A stretch of DNA of 64,000 nt, from positions 62,001 to 126,000 of the forward strand of contig CALSPN010000022.1 in the NCBI GenBank assembly GCA_943788245.1, read 5' to 3'. Positions 1 through 9,478 of this stretch are shown in pieces. The notes beneath the pieces are model-generated. The model did not search any database, was not told where the DNA came from, and was given only the letters and a program-made list of their open reading frames with translations. How positions within the stretch are numbered: position 1 is the stretch's first letter; each line of letters opens with the position of its first letter. The DNA comes from an uncultured Verrucomicrobiae bacterium (GTDB lineage Bacteria > Verrucomicrobiota > Verrucomicrobiia > Limisphaerales > AAA164-E04). The position numbers and the translations under genes were made by a program.

Positions 1-399
1 ACAACCTGGAGATCACTGCAATCAGAAGGAAGCTACGGGATGAACCTATGGCTGGATAGCGAGGGAGTTTATCTCAATGATTTCCCGGCGGACCAGTATT
101 ACAGCCAATTCTCTACTGCATCTTCCGGTGTTCCTGCGTATGGAGATTCAGTCTGGGTAGGTTCCTGGCCTGATGGAGGGGATCAGATGCCTGGCGATTT
201 AAAAGGTGAAGGATATGGGAATGGAAGTTTTCCTCATTCCAAGGGTAGATTCATGGGGAGGTTCGCTCTGGAAAGGCACGGCAATGGAGTCAATGTTGGA
301 TTTGTGGACGGGCATACAGAACGTGTTTCCGTTCAGGGATTATGGATGTTGAACTGGCACAAGGAAAACATTCCCAACCCTGATATTGAATTACGCTAG
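1..399 (+). CDS. C-terminal part of a pseudopilin-like (H-X9-DG type) protein, 5' truncated
   Basis: The reading frame is open from base 1, so the gene begins before the window and only about 132 residues are seen. The C-terminus carries the pattern ERHGNGVNVGFVDGHTE, a histidine followed about nine residues later by a DG pair. This pattern is typical of the large Verrucomicrobia/Planctomycetes family of proteins with an N-terminal type II/IV pilin-like cleavage signal. The N-terminal signal itself is outside the window, so family membership rests on the C-terminus alone. A complete relative lies at 48479-49180. It is followed after 33 bases by the DUF1080 gene on the same strand, so the two may be co-transcribed. 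These proteins are expected to be membrane-anchored or secreted; their function is unknown. Confidence 0.7.
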   Translation, partial: TTWRSLQSEGSYGMNLWLDSEGVYLNDFPADQYYSQFSTASSGVPAYGDSVWVGSWPDGGDQMPGDLKGEGYGNGSFPHSKGRFMGRFALERHGNGVNVGFVDGHTERVSVQGLWMLNWHKENIPNPDIELR

Positions 400-432
400 A
401 ATTTTGAACCAACTCAAGGTATGTATGACTCT

Positions 433-1413
433 ATGAAATCCTTTTCTTCAATTCGTTGCTTCAATGCCATTGCTGCATTGGTTTTTATTTGCACCACTTC
501 AGCATGGGCACAGGAAAATGATCCTTTTGTGAAAATGGATGATCCCGCACTTACCGGGCGCTGGGATTGGAAGGTAACGGATGGCGACGCGCAGTATCCT
601 TCCTGGATGGAGGTTGAACTTTCCGGTTACCGTACGCTCGTAGGTTCCTATGTCGGTCAATTTGGAAGCGCACGTCCGATAGGCAATATTGATTTCAATG
701 CGAAAACCGGTGAGTTCCGATTCACCCTCCCTCCTCAATGGGAAAAGCGCACCACAAGGATTGTGTTCGAGGGGAAACTCGAAGGAGATACCTTGCGGGG
801 GGAAACGTCGAATGCTGACGGTGAAACGATACATTTTATTGCCCAGCGCTCTCCCTCACTTGAACGCGAAGGCAGGTTGAAATGGGGCAAGAAAATCAAG
901 CTTTTCAACGGGAAGAACCTTGATGGATGGAAACCTCGCCATACCGACCTGCCAAATGGATGGGTAGTAAAAAAAGGCTTATTAACCAATGCCGAGCCCG
1001 GCAACGATATTCTCACGGAACAGACTTTTGATGACTTCAAACTGGAAGCCCAGTTCCGTTACCCAGAAGAGAGCAACAGTGGTATCTACCTTCGAGGAAG
1101 ACATGAAGTACAGATCGAGGATAATTACGGGATGATTATCAACAGTCATCGCATAGGTGGAGTTTATGGCCATTTGTCCCCACGCATCAATGCTTCCAGA
1201 CCGGCAGGGAAATGGCAGACATTGAAAATCACTTTGATAGGCAGGGTGGTGACCATTGAATTAAATGGTGAGGCCATTATAGAGCGTCAAGTCATCCCCG
1301 GTATTACGGGTGGAGCCCTCGACAGTGATGAAGGCAAACCTGGGCCTATCCTTATTCAAGGTGATCACGGTGTTGTTGAGTTCAGGAAATTAGTCATTAC
1401 CCCGGCAAGATGA
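433..1413 (+). CDS. Secreted DUF1080 (3-keto-disaccharide hydrolase-like) protein
   Basis: A Sec signal peptide (Lys at position 2, hydrophobic stretch, cleavage after a TSAWA-like site near residue 26) is followed by a beta-rich N-terminal segment and a C-terminal DUF1080 domain. The DUF1080 domain begins around KLFNGKNLDGW and contains the conserved SNSGIYLRGRHEVQI stretch and a GEAIIE-like strand before a closing G-P-I-L-I-Q-G-D-H motif. The fold is concanavalin-like; some family members hydrolyse 3-keto-glycosides, but most are uncharacterised. About 327 residues is a normal length for a one-domain member plus an extra N-terminal part. A start 12 bases upstream at 421 is also open; 433 gives the better signal peptide. 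Export to the periplasm or cell surface is inferred. Confidence 0.8.
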   Translation: MKSFSSIRCFNAIAALVFICTTSAWAQENDPFVKMDDPALTGRWDWKVTDGDAQYPSWMEVELSGYRTLVGSYVGQFGSARPIGNIDFNAKTGEFRFTLPPQWEKRTTRIVFEGKLEGDTLRGETSNADGETIHFIAQRSPSLEREGRLKWGKKIKLFNGKNLDGWKPRHTDLPNGWVVKKGLLTNAEPGNDILTEQTFDDFKLEAQFRYPEESNSGIYLRGRHEVQIEDNYGMIINSHRIGGVYGHLSPRINASRPAGKWQTLKITLIGRVVTIELNGEAIIERQVIPGITGGALDSDEGKPGPILIQGDHGVVEFRKLVITPAR

Positions 1414-2005
1414 ATGATCTAAAGCTAAGAAATTCCGGTTAAATAATTCTTAAATTAATAGTAAACTTAGAATTAAGAGGGCGGAAAATATCTTGTTTTA
1501 CTGTGCCTTTTGACCAAAAGGTAACGCTTCTGTAATTGTGAGTTAGTTGTCAAGAAAACCCTCTTGCAAGCTTTCAGTTCACGGTAAAACTCAAAAGACG
1601 AAACCCATTGGCGGGTCAAGCTGGGACTGAAAGTCAACGGCGAGCCCATTGGGTGAAGTTCACAACTGATCACAATGCTACTTTAGCATATTGCGAAAAG
1701 CTCAAACTTCGGGATCAACGAGATGGTGTTGCTGAACTGCAACGGTTCAATAATCAAAACGTCAACGACATCAGGTTTCTATGGGCGAGGGATCCGCGGG
1801 AAGTTCTCACGCTTTGGCTTGAACGCATGCAGGCATTGATTGAGGAATAAGTGTCTCCAACGTTTTTTCATGTAGTATCCATCTCTCCGGCCTGCCACAT
1901 AAAGATACCCCATCAGATTTGCAACACGAGTAAATGATCCTGCATGCAAAGGCGGTGCATCTATCCAAACAAGTAAGAACCAAGGGATCATGGAATTTTT
2001 GCCGG
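1414..2005. other. Intergenic stretch, no convincing gene
   Basis: This AT-rich stretch lies downstream of both neighbouring genes, which converge here. It holds a short plus-strand frame at 1608-1850 starting with TTG and a minus-strand frame at 1779-2051, neither with a recognisable motif. An imperfect inverted repeat of CCCATTGG-type sequence lies near 1604-1655. I cannot assign a function. Confidence 0.5.
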
Positions 2006-3547
2006 TTATACGTTCTCTGGGATGGAAGAGGATTTTCTTGAAATGATCCAAAGCCCCAGATAGGTCAAGCCACCGTTATATATCAGGATCTCAAAGCCAA
2101 TTTTACTTCCAAACCACTCTTCTGCATTCCAGTTGATGATGCAACTCAGAAGGACGGCACCCATGCAAACCAATCCCACCCACGCATCCTTCACCTTTCG
2201 CCGCGTCAACAAACCGAAGGCATACAATCCAAGCAGGGGGCCATAAGTAAAACCTGCTGCCTTGAATATCTGGGCAATCACCGCATCGTCGTTGACGGCT
2301 TTGAAAACAAGGATCAAAACGAAGATAAGCACCGAAAACCCCAACTGGACGTATTTTCGCTTCTTTTGGTTTTCTTCCTCACTCAGTAAACCATCTACTT
2401 CGGATGGTTTCTCAAGCCTCAAAAAATCCACGCAGTAGCTGGTGGTCAAGGCGGCCAAGGCGGAGTCCGCTGAGGAATATGCCGCGGCAACCAATCCCAG
2501 CAGAAAGAGAATGCCCACCACACCTGGCAGGTAATCAATGGCCAAAACAGGAAAAAGGTAATCCGTTCCTCGTGCCACCATTTCCCCGGAGACCTTATCT
2601 TTGATCAGCAACTGGAACCGTTCCCCAATCATGGTTTCATCGATAACCCCCTCCTTGTGTCCATACAGATACAACAATGCGCCCAAGGCGAGAAAAGCAA
2701 GATTGACCACGACCAGTACCGCACTGAAGCTGAACATGTTTACCTGCGCTTCCCGAAGATTGCGGCAGGTAAGGTTTTTCTGCATCATATCCTGGTCCAG
2801 GCCCGTCATGACGAACGCTATGAAGGTTCCACTCAAAAACTGCATGAAGAAATTCTTGGGACCGCTTTCCCAAAAGAAAATCTGGCTGTAACTGCTTGCT
2901 GAAACAGTGTCGATCATACCTGTGAAACCAAGATTCAGGTCGTCTGCAATCCACCAGACGGTCAACCCTGCCGAGGCAAGCATGAAGAAAGTTTGCAGGG
3001 TATCAGTCCAGACGACCGTCTGGATTCCTCCCCGATAGGTGTATAGATAAATAAGTGTGATGGACATGGCCACCACGACGGCAAAGGGTATGTTCACAGT
3101 AAATTTTTCAAGAATGAACTGGAAAACGATGGCAACAAGGTATAGCCGGAAGGAAGCGCCAATGGTTCTGGAAAGGAGGAAAAAAGCCGCCCCCGTTTTA
3201 TAGGAAACCGTCCCAAAACGAGACTCCAGGTAACTGTAGATGGACGTGAGACGCATCCTGTAATACAGGGGCATTAAAACCAGGGCAATAAAGGTGTAGC
3301 CCACAAGGTAACCCAGCACCATCTGCATATAGGAAAACTGACGTGTGGCCACCCATCCAGGAACCGAGATAAAGGTGACGCCAGAGAGGGAGGCTCCGAT
3401 CATTCCAAAGGCAACCAGATACCATGGGGAACTATGGTTACCAGTGAAATAGGTCTTGTTATCGCCGTTTTTCCCGGTCCGTGTTGAAATAAGCCACAAG
3501 ACTCCGAAATAGGCTGCGATGACAATAAATATGATAAAGGGAGACAT
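2006..3547 (-). CDS. Sodium:solute symporter (SSS family)
   Basis: A 513-residue polytopic membrane protein with about 13 predicted hydrophobic helices, starting MSPFIIFIVIAAYFG. The early motif FGMIGASLSGVTFISVPG and the later YRGGIQTVVWTD and GLDQDMMQKNL stretches are hallmarks of the SSS family (Na+/glucose, proline and sialic acid type). The length fits the family. It couples Na+ influx to uptake of a small solute across the inner membrane. The substrate cannot be read from the sequence. The gene lies downstream of anmK on the same strand with a gap of about 117 bases, so a role in amino-sugar or sugar uptake is a reasonable but unproven inference. Confidence 0.9.
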   Translation of the reverse strand: MSPFIIFIVIAAYFGVLWLISTRTGKNGDNKTYFTGNHSSPWYLVAFGMIGASLSGVTFISVPGWVATRQFSYMQMVLGYLVGYTFIALVLMPLYYRMRLTSIYSYLESRFGTVSYKTGAAFFLLSRTIGASFRLYLVAIVFQFILEKFTVNIPFAVVVAMSITLIYLYTYRGGIQTVVWTDTLQTFFMLASAGLTVWWIADDLNLGFTGMIDTVSASSYSQIFFWESGPKNFFMQFLSGTFIAFVMTGLDQDMMQKNLTCRNLREAQVNMFSFSAVLVVVNLAFLALGALLYLYGHKEGVIDETMIGERFQLLIKDKVSGEMVARGTDYLFPVLAIDYLPGVVGILFLLGLVAAAYSSADSALAALTTSYCVDFLRLEKPSEVDGLLSEEENQKKRKYVQLGFSVLIFVLILVFKAVNDDAVIAQIFKAAGFTYGPLLGLYAFGLLTRRKVKDAWVGLVCMGAVLLSCIINWNAEEWFGSKIGFEILIYNGGLTYLGLWIISRKSSSIPENV

Positions 3548-3664
3548 GGAGCCATACAGCGCTTCACCTGATCTTCAGCTTTGACAAAAAGCACAGGCAT
3601 TCGCTTGGTGATATTTATCCCAGATGATGCCGGTTAAAACACGGAAAAAATCCAGAGGTTTCAA

Positions 3665-4870
3665 TCAGGTTTTGACATGACGACACTGCAGGGGGAGTTG
3701 AAAATGCTCCATACGAGAAGGTAGATGGATAGAGCCACCAATGGAATCTTGCCTGGCACCCGTCACCGATGCCAGGACGTTGGAGCGGCCAAGAAGCACC
3801 TGCAGACCCAGGAAAGCGAAAATCATGGCCTCCTTGTGATCGATGAGGGAGGGATCAGTAAGGATGTCCAGGTTAAGGCCAGCATCGCTCATCTTTTGTC
3901 GGATACGTGCCACCAGATAGTCGTTGTGTACGCCACCGCCACTCATGAGAATCGCGGTCGGGGACATCAGCGCTTTGGTCTTACAACGATTCACCGTCTG
4001 CAGGACCGCGCTTGCCACCTTGTTGGCGATGTGTTCCGTGTAGGTCGCCATCTGGCTGCGCACCGTTGCATTGGAAGCCTTCAGAAGAGGAATCACCCAT
4101 GTTTCGAACCACTCCTTACCGAGACTTTTGGGTGGAGGAAGTTCATACCACGGCAATCCATCCAGAGCATTGAGTAATGCAGGATCAACTTGGGATGAAG
4201 CGGCAATGGCACCTCCTGCGTCGTAGGCTGCGGGAGGATCAAGCAGACCGGCCAAACGATTGAGGGCCATGTTGCAAACACAGATATCAAAGCCCATGGC
4301 GTCAATCGAGAGATTGACGATTCCTCCCAGATTCATGAAGAGCATCCCCTTTGGAAAAAGGTGTTGTTCCCCAAAAGGGACCAGTGGCGCACCTTCACCA
4401 CCAAGGGCTACATCTTTTTGTCTGAACTGGGTCACCAAGGGCATGTTCAAATAGGTCGCCAGGGTTTCACCATCCCCTATCTGAACTGAAAATTTTCGAG
4501 CTGGTTGGTGAAAAACAGTATGACCATGACTTGAAACAAACTGGGGTTTAATATTTTCGGAATGTATGAAGTCTCTCAGTGTTTCGCCAAGAAAGTGTCC
4601 AAAACGGACATGCGTCCTTGCAAATGTTTCGGCGCTTTGCTCCCCCAGAGAATCTAATCGCCCGTGCCATGTTTCCGGCATGGGAATCGTTTCTGCCTTG
4701 AGGATCTCAAAAGACCAATATGCATCATTGCATGTCAGTTTTAATCCTGGATCGATTCTTTCCGCAAAACGGCAATAAGCCAGGTCTATTCCGTCCATGG
4801 AGGTTCCTGACATCAGCCCAATACCCTCGTAGATACTGGAATTTTCACGGTTCATTCCTCTATTAATCAT
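3665..4870 (-). CDS. anmK: Anhydro-N-acetylmuramic acid kinase
   Basis: This enzyme phosphorylates and hydrolyses 1,6-anhydro-MurNAc to MurNAc-6-phosphate in peptidoglycan recycling, acting in the cytoplasm. The N-terminal GLMSGTSMDGIDLA motif is diagnostic, followed by the HGHTVFHQP segment, GDGETLA, the MNLGGIVNLS stretch, and near the C-terminus the LMSGGGVHNDYL nucleotide-binding loop. The length of about 400 residues is somewhat above the usual 370-390. The start could also be the in-frame Met six codons later. No murQ or other recycling gene is visible nearby. The adjacent SSS transporter may share its promoter. Confidence 0.93.
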   Translation of the reverse strand: MINRGMNRENSSIYEGIGLMSGTSMDGIDLAYCRFAERIDPGLKLTCNDAYWSFEILKAETIPMPETWHGRLDSLGEQSAETFARTHVRFGHFLGETLRDFIHSENIKPQFVSSHGHTVFHQPARKFSVQIGDGETLATYLNMPLVTQFRQKDVALGGEGAPLVPFGEQHLFPKGMLFMNLGGIVNLSIDAMGFDICVCNMALNRLAGLLDPPAAYDAGGAIAASSQVDPALLNALDGLPWYELPPPKSLGKEWFETWVIPLLKASNATVRSQMATYTEHIANKVASAVLQTVNRCKTKALMSPTAILMSGGGVHNDYLVARIRQKMSDAGLNLDILTDPSLIDHKEAMIFAFLGLQVLLGRSNVLASVTGARQDSIGGSIHLPSRMEHFQLPLQCRHVKT

Positions 4871-5061
4871 TACTTAAATCCGGAAGATGTGGCATGTGTC
4901 ATGACCTTGGAGAAACACCTGTGGCTGCCAGAACAGGGCATTTCAGACATCTGTGAACAGGTCCCTTTGCTGCTCTCGGAACAGGACAATAGTGTAAATG
5001 CTGCTAAGGCAGAAGTTAACATTTTGGCCAAGTGCATGGTCATGATGGAAACGTATTTCAA
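4870..5061 (-). CDS. Possible small lipoprotein upstream of anmK
   Basis: A 63-codon frame whose stop overlaps the anmK start by one base (TAATG), as in translationally coupled genes. It has a hydrophobic N-terminal stretch ending in LLSC, a possible lipobox, followed by a short Ser/Cys-rich tail. No family is recognised. The opposite strand also has a reasonable short frame of about 55 codons here ending at about 5067, so the coding strand is uncertain. Confidence 0.3.
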   Translation of the reverse strand: MKYVSIMTMHLAKMLTSALAAFTLLSCSESSKGTCSQMSEMPCSGSHRCFSKVMTHATSSGFK

Positions 5062-5509
5062 CAGTTAAAAACATCTGTCAGAATTCATAACACTTAAACT
5101 TTTAAAATATCACCAATGATTGCCCTGTTTTGAGTCCAGCTTTGGAAGACATTACGCCTGACGTAAAACTGGACATTTATAAATCAGGGCAGAAAAGTGA
5201 TTCATTTGGCCATTGATTAAAGTCAAAGAACCAACAAACTGCGACAACATATTCGCTAGCTAAATTTGGTATTTGCTAGTGCCTTGTCAAAAGATAAACC
5301 AAAAAAGCTCCAACCTGTTTAATCTGCATTATGTTATGAAGAATAAATTTCCTTTAAATCGTTACTTCATTTTGGTGTAGAATAATTCAAAACAATTACA
5401 AAATGTAATGAAAAGTGCGTGAGCATTACAGAAGGCCTAAAAAAATGACTATGAATAGGCGTTTTATGTTACTCCAGCAAGGTAGGGCATATAAATGGAA
5501 TGGATTTAG
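5062..5509. other. AT-rich intergenic region upstream of the mla-type operon
   Basis: No open frame of interest. The region separates the divergent anmK and mlaE-type genes and presumably holds both promoters. Several AT-rich hexamers are present (for example TAGAAT near 5378), but none pairs with a good -35 at normal spacing, so I do not call a promoter. Confidence 0.5.
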
Positions 5510-6367
5510 ATGACAGGAACGGTCACATCCTCTCCAGAAACAGATGAATCCACTTCCCAAATGACCGGTCCGGGTAAGCTTTCGTTTGCAATGCTCCTGG
5601 GCAGGATGATCATTCGGTCCATTCGAACGCTTCATGAACTTGTTGCATTCTCACTGATCACACTCAGTGTCACGCTACTGAAGTTCAACCGCTCGAAAGC
5701 GGTGGTGCATCCGATCATACGCTCCCAGATCTATCTTGCAGGCATACGGCTTGTCCCGTTGGTAGGGATGGTGGCCATCATGACTGGTTTCATTGTTGTT
5801 GGCCAATTGATATCCCTGTTCAGCATGATTGGCGCGAGTCGCTACACCGGTTTGGTGATGGTTGTCGCCGTTTTTCGTGAATTAGGACCGTTGATGACTG
5901 CGATGATGGTATTGGCGCGCGTCGGAACTTCGACCGTGATAGAGCTTGGTACGAAACGAGCGATGGGGGAAGTCGAAGCCTTGGAGGCTTTGGGGATTGA
6001 TTCCATTCATTACCTCGTTGTGCCTCGTGTGCTGGGCCTGGCCTTGTCTATTATGGTCTTAACCATTTACTTCATTCTGATCTCCATGGTCAGTGCCTAC
6101 ATGTTTGTTTTCATGCAGGATATCCCCATGAAGCCCGGGGCTTTTGTAAATCAAATTCTAGAAGCGCTTCATATCTCGGACTTCCTGATGTTGGTTCTCA
6201 AATCTTTTTTCTTTGGAACCATCATTGCCGTTGTCACCTGCTATGAAGGGTTGGCACGTCCCATCCGGCTTGGCGATATTTCATCGGCAGCCATGCGTGC
6301 TGTCATGAAGGCGATTCTTTTCTGTGTCTTATTGGATGCCGTGTTCATTTTGTATTGGATGGTCTAA
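5510..6367 (+). CDS. mlaE: MlaE-family ABC transporter permease
   Basis: The membrane subunit of an Mla-type lipid transporter, which moves phospholipid or other lipids between inner and outer membrane with an MCE protein and an ATPase. After a Ser/Thr-rich N-terminus come five or six hydrophobic segments. The family signature is clear: AVFRELGPLMTAMMVLARVG, then the coupling region GTKRAMGEVEALEALGID and the VPRVLGLALS stretch. At 285 residues it is a little longer than the usual 260 because of the N-terminal extension. The stop codon region overlaps the ATPase start (6367), showing tight operon organisation with the next two genes. Confidence 0.9.
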   Translation: MTGTVTSSPETDESTSQMTGPGKLSFAMLLGRMIIRSIRTLHELVAFSLITLSVTLLKFNRSKAVVHPIIRSQIYLAGIRLVPLVGMVAIMTGFIVVGQLISLFSMIGASRYTGLVMVVAVFRELGPLMTAMMVLARVGTSTVIELGTKRAMGEVEALEALGIDSIHYLVVPRVLGLALSIMVLTIYFILISMVSAYMFVFMQDIPMKPGAFVNQILEALHISDFLMLVLKSFFFGTIIAVVTCYEGLARPIRLGDISSAAMRAVMKAILFCVLLDAVFILYWMV

Positions 6368-7161
6368 TGGAACCTTATCACCAAGATCCCAGCTCGCCTG
6401 AAGTCCTGATTGAAATGAAGGACGTGACGGTAGGTAATGCATCATTGCCTGAGAATCTGTGCGTGGAAGCATGCAATTGGAAAATAAAGAGTGGGGATTT
6501 TTGGGTCTTGGGTGGCATGTCTGGAGCTGGTAAGACGGAACTGATCTCTGTTGCCGCCGGAATTCATAAACCTCGAAAAGGCTCTTTGACATTCTTCGGA
6601 AAAGAAGTGCAGTACATTGAGCCTGATGCATACTTACGAGAAAAATTGAATGTGGGAATGGTGTTTGAAGACGGGGGCAGGGTATTTCACGATCTTTCGG
6701 TTTATGACAATTTGATGCTGCCCCTGAACTATCATGAACTTGCCACTGCGGACCAGAACCAAAAATGGGTATTACAAATACTTGAGATGACAGGCATGTC
6801 CTCGATGAAGGACCAGTCAGCCGGAAGATTAAGCCGCAACTGGCGCCAGCGACTTGGGCTTGCGAGGGCCATGACTCTTCGTCCTGAAGTTCTCTTTCTG
6901 GATCATCCCCTCGGCGCGGTTGACGCGTATCATGGGCAATGGTGGTTGGTATTTTTAGACGAATTGCTCAAAGGAACAGGTGGCTGGAAGCCTCGATCGA
7001 TGATAGTCACAGCAAGTGATCTAACCCCTTGGATCGATCGGGTAAATCGTATAGGTTTAATCCATCGTGGGATATGGGAAGAGCTGGATCCGTCGAATCG
7101 CGATGTATTGACACAACACGATCTTGTGCGTGCTCTTTTAACCGGAACCAGTCAATTTTAG
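6367..7161 (+). CDS. Mla-type ABC ATPase with altered catalytic motifs
   Basis: By position and overall fold this is the nucleotide-binding subunit of the Mla-like system (264 residues). Walker A is intact (GGMSGAGKTE, residues 49-58). The other motifs diverge from the ABC consensus. The Q-loop position is Glu (VFEDGG, residue 101). The LSGGQ signature reads LSRNW (155-159). The Walker B aspartate is followed by His where the catalytic Glu is expected (LFLDHP, 179-181). The H-loop reads VTASD instead of a VTHD-like motif. It may be a weakly active or inactive ATPase, or pair with a catalytic partner encoded elsewhere. A start four codons upstream (6355) is possible; 6367 overlaps the mlaE stop and is preferred. 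The downstream MCE gene starts after 5 bases. Confidence 0.85.
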   Translation: MEPYHQDPSSPEVLIEMKDVTVGNASLPENLCVEACNWKIKSGDFWVLGGMSGAGKTELISVAAGIHKPRKGSLTFFGKEVQYIEPDAYLREKLNVGMVFEDGGRVFHDLSVYDNLMLPLNYHELATADQNQKWVLQILEMTGMSSMKDQSAGRLSRNWRQRLGLARAMTLRPEVLFLDHPLGAVDAYHGQWWLVFLDELLKGTGGWKPRSMIVTASDLTPWIDRVNRIGLIHRGIWEELDPSNRDVLTQHDLVRALLTGTSQF

Positions 7162-7166
7162 CAAAA

Positions 7167-8198
7167 ATGCCACTACAGGACCTCACACCTCAGATTCGTA
7201 CTCGGCTCAATCGTGCCGAGCAGTTTGTAGGCTGGTTCGTCGGATTGGCACTCGCTGGTCTGTTGGCTGTATTCGCGTATTACATTTTTTACACTGCCAA
7301 ACAGAAAGGTTGGTTCCTTACTCAAGGACGGTATTTCACGTTTGTCCAAACCGCATCGGGCATGTCGGTCGGGGACAAAGTGAAACTCATGGGCTTTGAT
7401 GTGGGAGAGATCATCAATATTGAAGCGATGCCAGCCGGTGATTTCTTGAACAATGTTTATGTTGAGTTCGAGGTGCGCAGTCCTTATCACGGATACCTGT
7501 GGGCGGATTCCAAAGTCAATGTGGTGTCGGGTGATTTTCTGGGAAATCGCTTTCTGGAAGTGACCAAAGGAATCAGTGGTAAACCACTCTATAAAGAAGA
7601 GGACGGTGAACTCGTGGCCTGGTGGGATGGGAGTGAATATCTCCCTCTGGAAAAGGACACGAAGCCAGTATGGATCCTTGCTGAGGAATCCAGTGGATTA
7701 AATGCACAGATCGAAGGTCTGCTGGTATCCGTTCAGGCTCATTTGCCCAATGTCTTTGCACTAACAAATCAACTTTCCGCTGTGCTTAGTAATGCCAATA
7801 TCACGACGAAGAATCTAAATGTTTTGCTCGCCGATAGTCATCAGTCCGTTCAAAATATGCTGGTAATCACCGAGAATTTAAAGAATCCGGATGGCTCGCT
7901 CGGTCAATGGCTATTGCCTCCCCGGCTGAACGAGGATCTGCATCACACATTATTGTCTGTTACCAACACGCTGGATTCGGCGGAAATAAACATGAGTCTG
8001 GTTGTTTCGAATCTCAGCCTGACCTTGAATGAGCTGGCAACATTGACGGCCAATTTCAACTCACAGGTTCAGTCAAACACTAATATTTTAAGCGAAATAT
8101 CCTCACTGGTTGTTTCTGCCAATGAATTCATGCAAAGCTTGAGTGGACATTGGCTTCTTCGATCAGCTTTCAAGGAAGACAAAAAGAAAAAGCATTAG
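7167..8198 (+). CDS. MCE-domain (MlaD-like) lipid transport protein
   Basis: An inner-membrane-anchored periplasmic substrate-binding subunit of about 343 residues. One N-terminal transmembrane helix (about residues 20-45) precedes a single MCE domain with the typical TASGMSVGDKVKLMGFDVGEI start and VVSGDFLGNRFLEV end. The rest is a long helical region with repeated Leu/Asn heptads, as in MCE proteins that form a needle or tunnel through the periplasm. The start was set at the ATG six bases after the ATPase stop; an earlier in-frame ATG would lie inside the ATPase gene. No MlaC- or MlaA-like gene follows in the window. Confidence 0.85.
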   Translation: MPLQDLTPQIRTRLNRAEQFVGWFVGLALAGLLAVFAYYIFYTAKQKGWFLTQGRYFTFVQTASGMSVGDKVKLMGFDVGEIINIEAMPAGDFLNNVYVEFEVRSPYHGYLWADSKVNVVSGDFLGNRFLEVTKGISGKPLYKEEDGELVAWWDGSEYLPLEKDTKPVWILAEESSGLNAQIEGLLVSVQAHLPNVFALTNQLSAVLSNANITTKNLNVLLADSHQSVQNMLVITENLKNPDGSLGQWLLPPRLNEDLHHTLLSVTNTLDSAEINMSLVVSNLSLTLNELATLTANFNSQVQSNTNILSEISSLVVSANEFMQSLSGHWLLRSAFKEDKKKKH

Positions 8199-8305
8199 TT
8201 TGCATGAAATCGTATAACTTTCTTTTCATCGAGAGGTTATCACCCTTCAAATAAACCTGTAATCCTTTTTCATGATTCTCAAATTAATATCATTTTTAAG
8301 TCATT

Positions 8306-9160
8306 ATGAGTATCGGCCCCAACGAAACATTTCCATTTGATCCAGCATCAAACACCCATCCCGGGGATATCGTTCTTACAATGCTGAACAGTATCTTGGA
8401 AGATCCCAGAAAAGTCACAGATGATGACGAAACGGAAGCTTTCAGATTGCTGGAACAAGCTCTTGAGACGGAGGACATGGATGAATCTGTTGAATTCATG
8501 TTAAAGGCGCTTGACCATGACCCGTCGAATGTCGATGTGCATTTGGAGTTCTTGGATATCGCCTGTATTGATGATTCATATCAAATCCCGATCCTTGAAT
8601 TGCTCGAGAAGATTGCTCGTCAAAAAATCGGTGAAACACTTTTTCAAGAGAACGAAGGGCATTTCTGGGGATTAGTGGAAACCAGACCCTACATGCGCGT
8701 GCTGGAATGCCTTGCAACCGAGTGCCACTATCAGGGAGATTTGAAGAAAGCGCTGTTATGTTGGGAGCAAATGTTAAAATTAAATGCCAATGATAACCAG
8801 GGAGTGCGCAGCTCCTTGCTCCTTTCTTGTCTTGCCTTGGGCAGACTCAAGAAAGCAGATAAAATTTTCGCACAATATGATGAGGTAGGCTCAAGCTGCA
8901 GTTTTTCTTGGGCGATGGTTTTGAAGCGTTTTCTGGAGCAGAACGATGAATTGGCAATTCAGGCTTTAAAGATTGCTCGAAGACAAAACAAGTACATGGA
9001 AAGCTTCATTAAAGGTACGCGCAAACCACCCATGGAGTTGCCAAATCATTATGCCATTGGTTCCAAGGAAGAAGCGGTATCCTGCGTGGACGCCATGACA
9101 ATCGCATGGAACCAATATCCCGAAGCGATCCATTGGCTCAAACTTCAGAAAAAGAAATAA
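8306..9160 (+). CDS. Tetratricopeptide-repeat protein
   Basis: A 284-residue soluble, acidic protein. The middle has helix-turn-helix repeats of TPR character: LLEQALETEDMDESVEFMLKAL with DPSNVDVH, and later YQGDLKKALLCWEQMLKLN with a following ALGRLKKADKIF. The C-terminus ends with the stretch HYAIGSKEEAV and a WNQYPEAIHWL tail, a combination seen in other uncharacterised TPR proteins. No signal peptide. It is a protein-protein interaction module of unknown partner. The 107-base gap after the MCE gene makes operon membership uncertain. Confidence 0.65.
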   Translation: MSIGPNETFPFDPASNTHPGDIVLTMLNSILEDPRKVTDDDETEAFRLLEQALETEDMDESVEFMLKALDHDPSNVDVHLEFLDIACIDDSYQIPILELLEKIARQKIGETLFQENEGHFWGLVETRPYMRVLECLATECHYQGDLKKALLCWEQMLKLNANDNQGVRSSLLLSCLALGRLKKADKIFAQYDEVGSSCSFSWAMVLKRFLEQNDELAIQALKIARRQNKYMESFIKGTRKPPMELPNHYAIGSKEEAVSCVDAMTIAWNQYPEAIHWLKLQKKK

Positions 9161-9445
9161 CCCGGCTGCAGAAGGGGGGTATGGTTAAGCGAGATTCTAT
9201 CGCAGGTAATGTCCTATGTATTCCTTCGCAGATGAAGACAAAGCATCAATACCTCGCGGTGGGCAGTCAGTTCGAACGCAGATTCTTGAGTGACCTGAGA
9301 GCCTGCGAAGTGGGTGAACTTAATTTCCATCATATTTCATGTGGGCCAGTGCAGACTTCTGAGTGCGCGCATTCTCATGAGCAATTTCATGCAGCGGCTT
9401 GCGGCCATGGTCAGTTGGGATCCGAGTGCGATCAATTCAAACCAG
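9161..9445. other. Intergenic stretch between convergent genes
   Basis: This lies between the TPR gene and the CotH gene. One open frame continues across it (9106-9486), but it overlaps the TPR gene and runs through the terminator hairpin, with no recognisable domain. I see no gene. Confidence 0.5.
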
Positions 9446-9478
9446 AAAAAAAGACCCGGCCACGTATGCATGGCCGGG
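9446..9478 (-). terminator. Intrinsic terminator after the CotH/EF-hand gene
   Basis: A perfect 8-bp stem (CCCGGCCA at 9455-9462 with TGGCCGGG at 9471-9478) lies next to an A-run at 9446-9452, which reads as a U-tract on the minus strand. It is 38 bases beyond the stop of the minus-strand CotH gene, as expected for its terminator. Confidence 0.85.

Noticed and set aside
1608-1850. 80-codon plus-strand frame
   Set aside because: TTG start, no motif, no operon context and overlap with a minus-strand frame; too weak to call as a gene.
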